Source: Sulfurimonas sp. (GTDB lineage: Bacteria > Campylobacterota > Campylobacteria > Campylobacterales > Sulfurimonadaceae). From it: a DNA stretch of 64,000 nt. Below the pieces are notes generated by a model, which saw nothing but the letters and a program-made list of their open reading frames with translations, had not been told where the DNA came from and made no database searches. Position numbers and translations under genes: made by a program. The stretch is taken from contig JAKITC010000004.1 in assembly GCA_021648285.1 (NCBI GenBank), positions 1 through 64,000 on the forward strand. Reading direction: 5' to 3'. Positions 63,610-64,000 of the stretch are shown here, piece by piece. Position 1 is the stretch's first letter, and every line of letters begins with the position of its first letter.

Positions 63610-64000
63610 CTAATTAGAGTTAAGAGTTATTGCGTTTGCAATTCTAAGCATAGTTTCATCTTTACCGATAATCGACATAACGCTATCTAGTCCAGGACCT
63701 GTCATTTTTCCAAGAAGTGCAACACGAAGAGGCTGACCGATTTTACCAAAACCTATCTCCATCTCATTCACTACTTCTTCCATCAGATGATGGTAGTCAA
63801 CAGGCAGATGAAGTTCTCCGGCAGAAGTAATTTTTGCTCCAAAAGCATTAAGTATTTCTACTGAACCTTCTTTGAAAGCTTTTTTAACAGCTTTTTCATC
63901 ATACGAAGTCGGAGTCTCTATAATCTCTTTTACAAGGGTCGCCATCTCTTTTAGAGTCTTTGCACGATCTTTAAGCTCATCAAGTAAAATCTCTTTTTTA
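63610..64000 (-). CDS. gltX: glutamyl-tRNA synthetase, C-terminal part (continues past window edge)
   Basis: The ORF track starts at 63945, but the same frame continues without a stop to base 64000 (KKEILLDELKDRAKTLKEMATL), so this is the C-terminal part of a longer gene. The segment LPVDYHHLMEEVV, GFGKIGQPLRVALLGKMTGPGLDSVMSIIGKDETMLRI matches the anticodon-binding end of GltX. The catalytic domain lies outside the window. Confidence 0.88.
   Translation of the reverse strand, partial: KKEILLDELKDRAKTLKEMATLVKEIIETPTSYDEKAVKKAFKEGSVEILNAFGAKITSAGELHLPVDYHHLMEEVVNEMEIGFGKIGQPLRVALLGKMTGPGLDSVMSIIGKDETMLRIANAITLNSN

Overview
The window is a low-GC, densely coded bacterial chromosome segment. 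Gene content points to a free-living Campylobacterota (Epsilonproteobacteria) of the Sulfurimonas/Sulfuricurvum/Arcobacter kind: adjacent cdsA-dxr, a DUF1104 protein, OmpR-type two-component systems, many small c-type cytochromes, and signalling proteins with periplasmic haem-c sensors. This assignment is inference from gene families; no rRNA or tRNA gene was seen.

Layout. 1-8630: NFACT/RqcH C-terminus, cdsA, dxr, then an inserted DNA-modification block (a D12-class adenine methyltransferase with an A13 tract, a 41-aa membrane peptide and a 1229-aa single-chain R-M-S enzyme), then tsaD. 8742-9245: tpx. 9480-13724: an arsenic island (arsB, and divergently arsR-arsC-arsC-arsP-like permease-thioredoxin) bounded by a decayed IS3-like end and a decayed IS256-like end. 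13742-16284: two-component system 1, GNAT and a small protein. 16402-19639: a secreted GKCG-motif peptide, DoxX, a small protein, and a Tat-exported GMC oxidoreductase pair. 19659-21556: a GGCC-type (HaeIII/NgoPII-like) R-M pair whose endonuclease is frameshifted, bounded by direct repeats of the rmuC 3' end. 21693-23313: rmuC and a YgbA-like protein. 23558-28964: copper operon (multicopper oxidase, PcoB-like protein, haem protein, SHOCT protein, copper P1B-ATPase). 28975-29185: scrap DNA with fragments of rmuC and a cytochrome gene. 29247-35709 (minus): CusABC-type efflux with periplasmic partner proteins. 35775-41387: Bro-N gene, TrmH-family methyltransferase, EAL/HDOD protein, DUF1971, YwbE, DbpA, YgjP-like peptidase. 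41433-48577: haem-sensing hybrid kinase, ABC-F, Tex, DUF234. 49164-52367: DUF1104 protein, two-component system 2, two cytochromes and a second GKCG peptide. 52483-60425: beta-oxidation operon ending in an acyltransferase-hydrolase fusion. 60412-64000: RBBP9-like hydrolase, haem-sensor HD-GYP protein, Cu/Zn-type permease, and gltX (cut by the window edge).

Main unifying observation. Eight promoters share one layout: two TACACA-like hexamers exactly 11 bp apart, with the second hexamer starting exactly 15 bp before a -10-like hexamer. They precede the GKCG peptide, doxX, the multicopper oxidase operon (plus an extra upstream copy), both cus transcription units, the two-component system 2 cluster and the cytochrome c gene. 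A ninth, weak candidate precedes the second GKCG peptide. This looks like one metal/redox-envelope regulon read by an OmpR-type regulator, probably one of the two systems encoded here. The GKCG peptides resemble, by motif and by the DoxX neighbour, precursors of copper-binding peptides of the HvfA/bufferin type, but no DUF692 or DUF2063 maturation gene is in the window.
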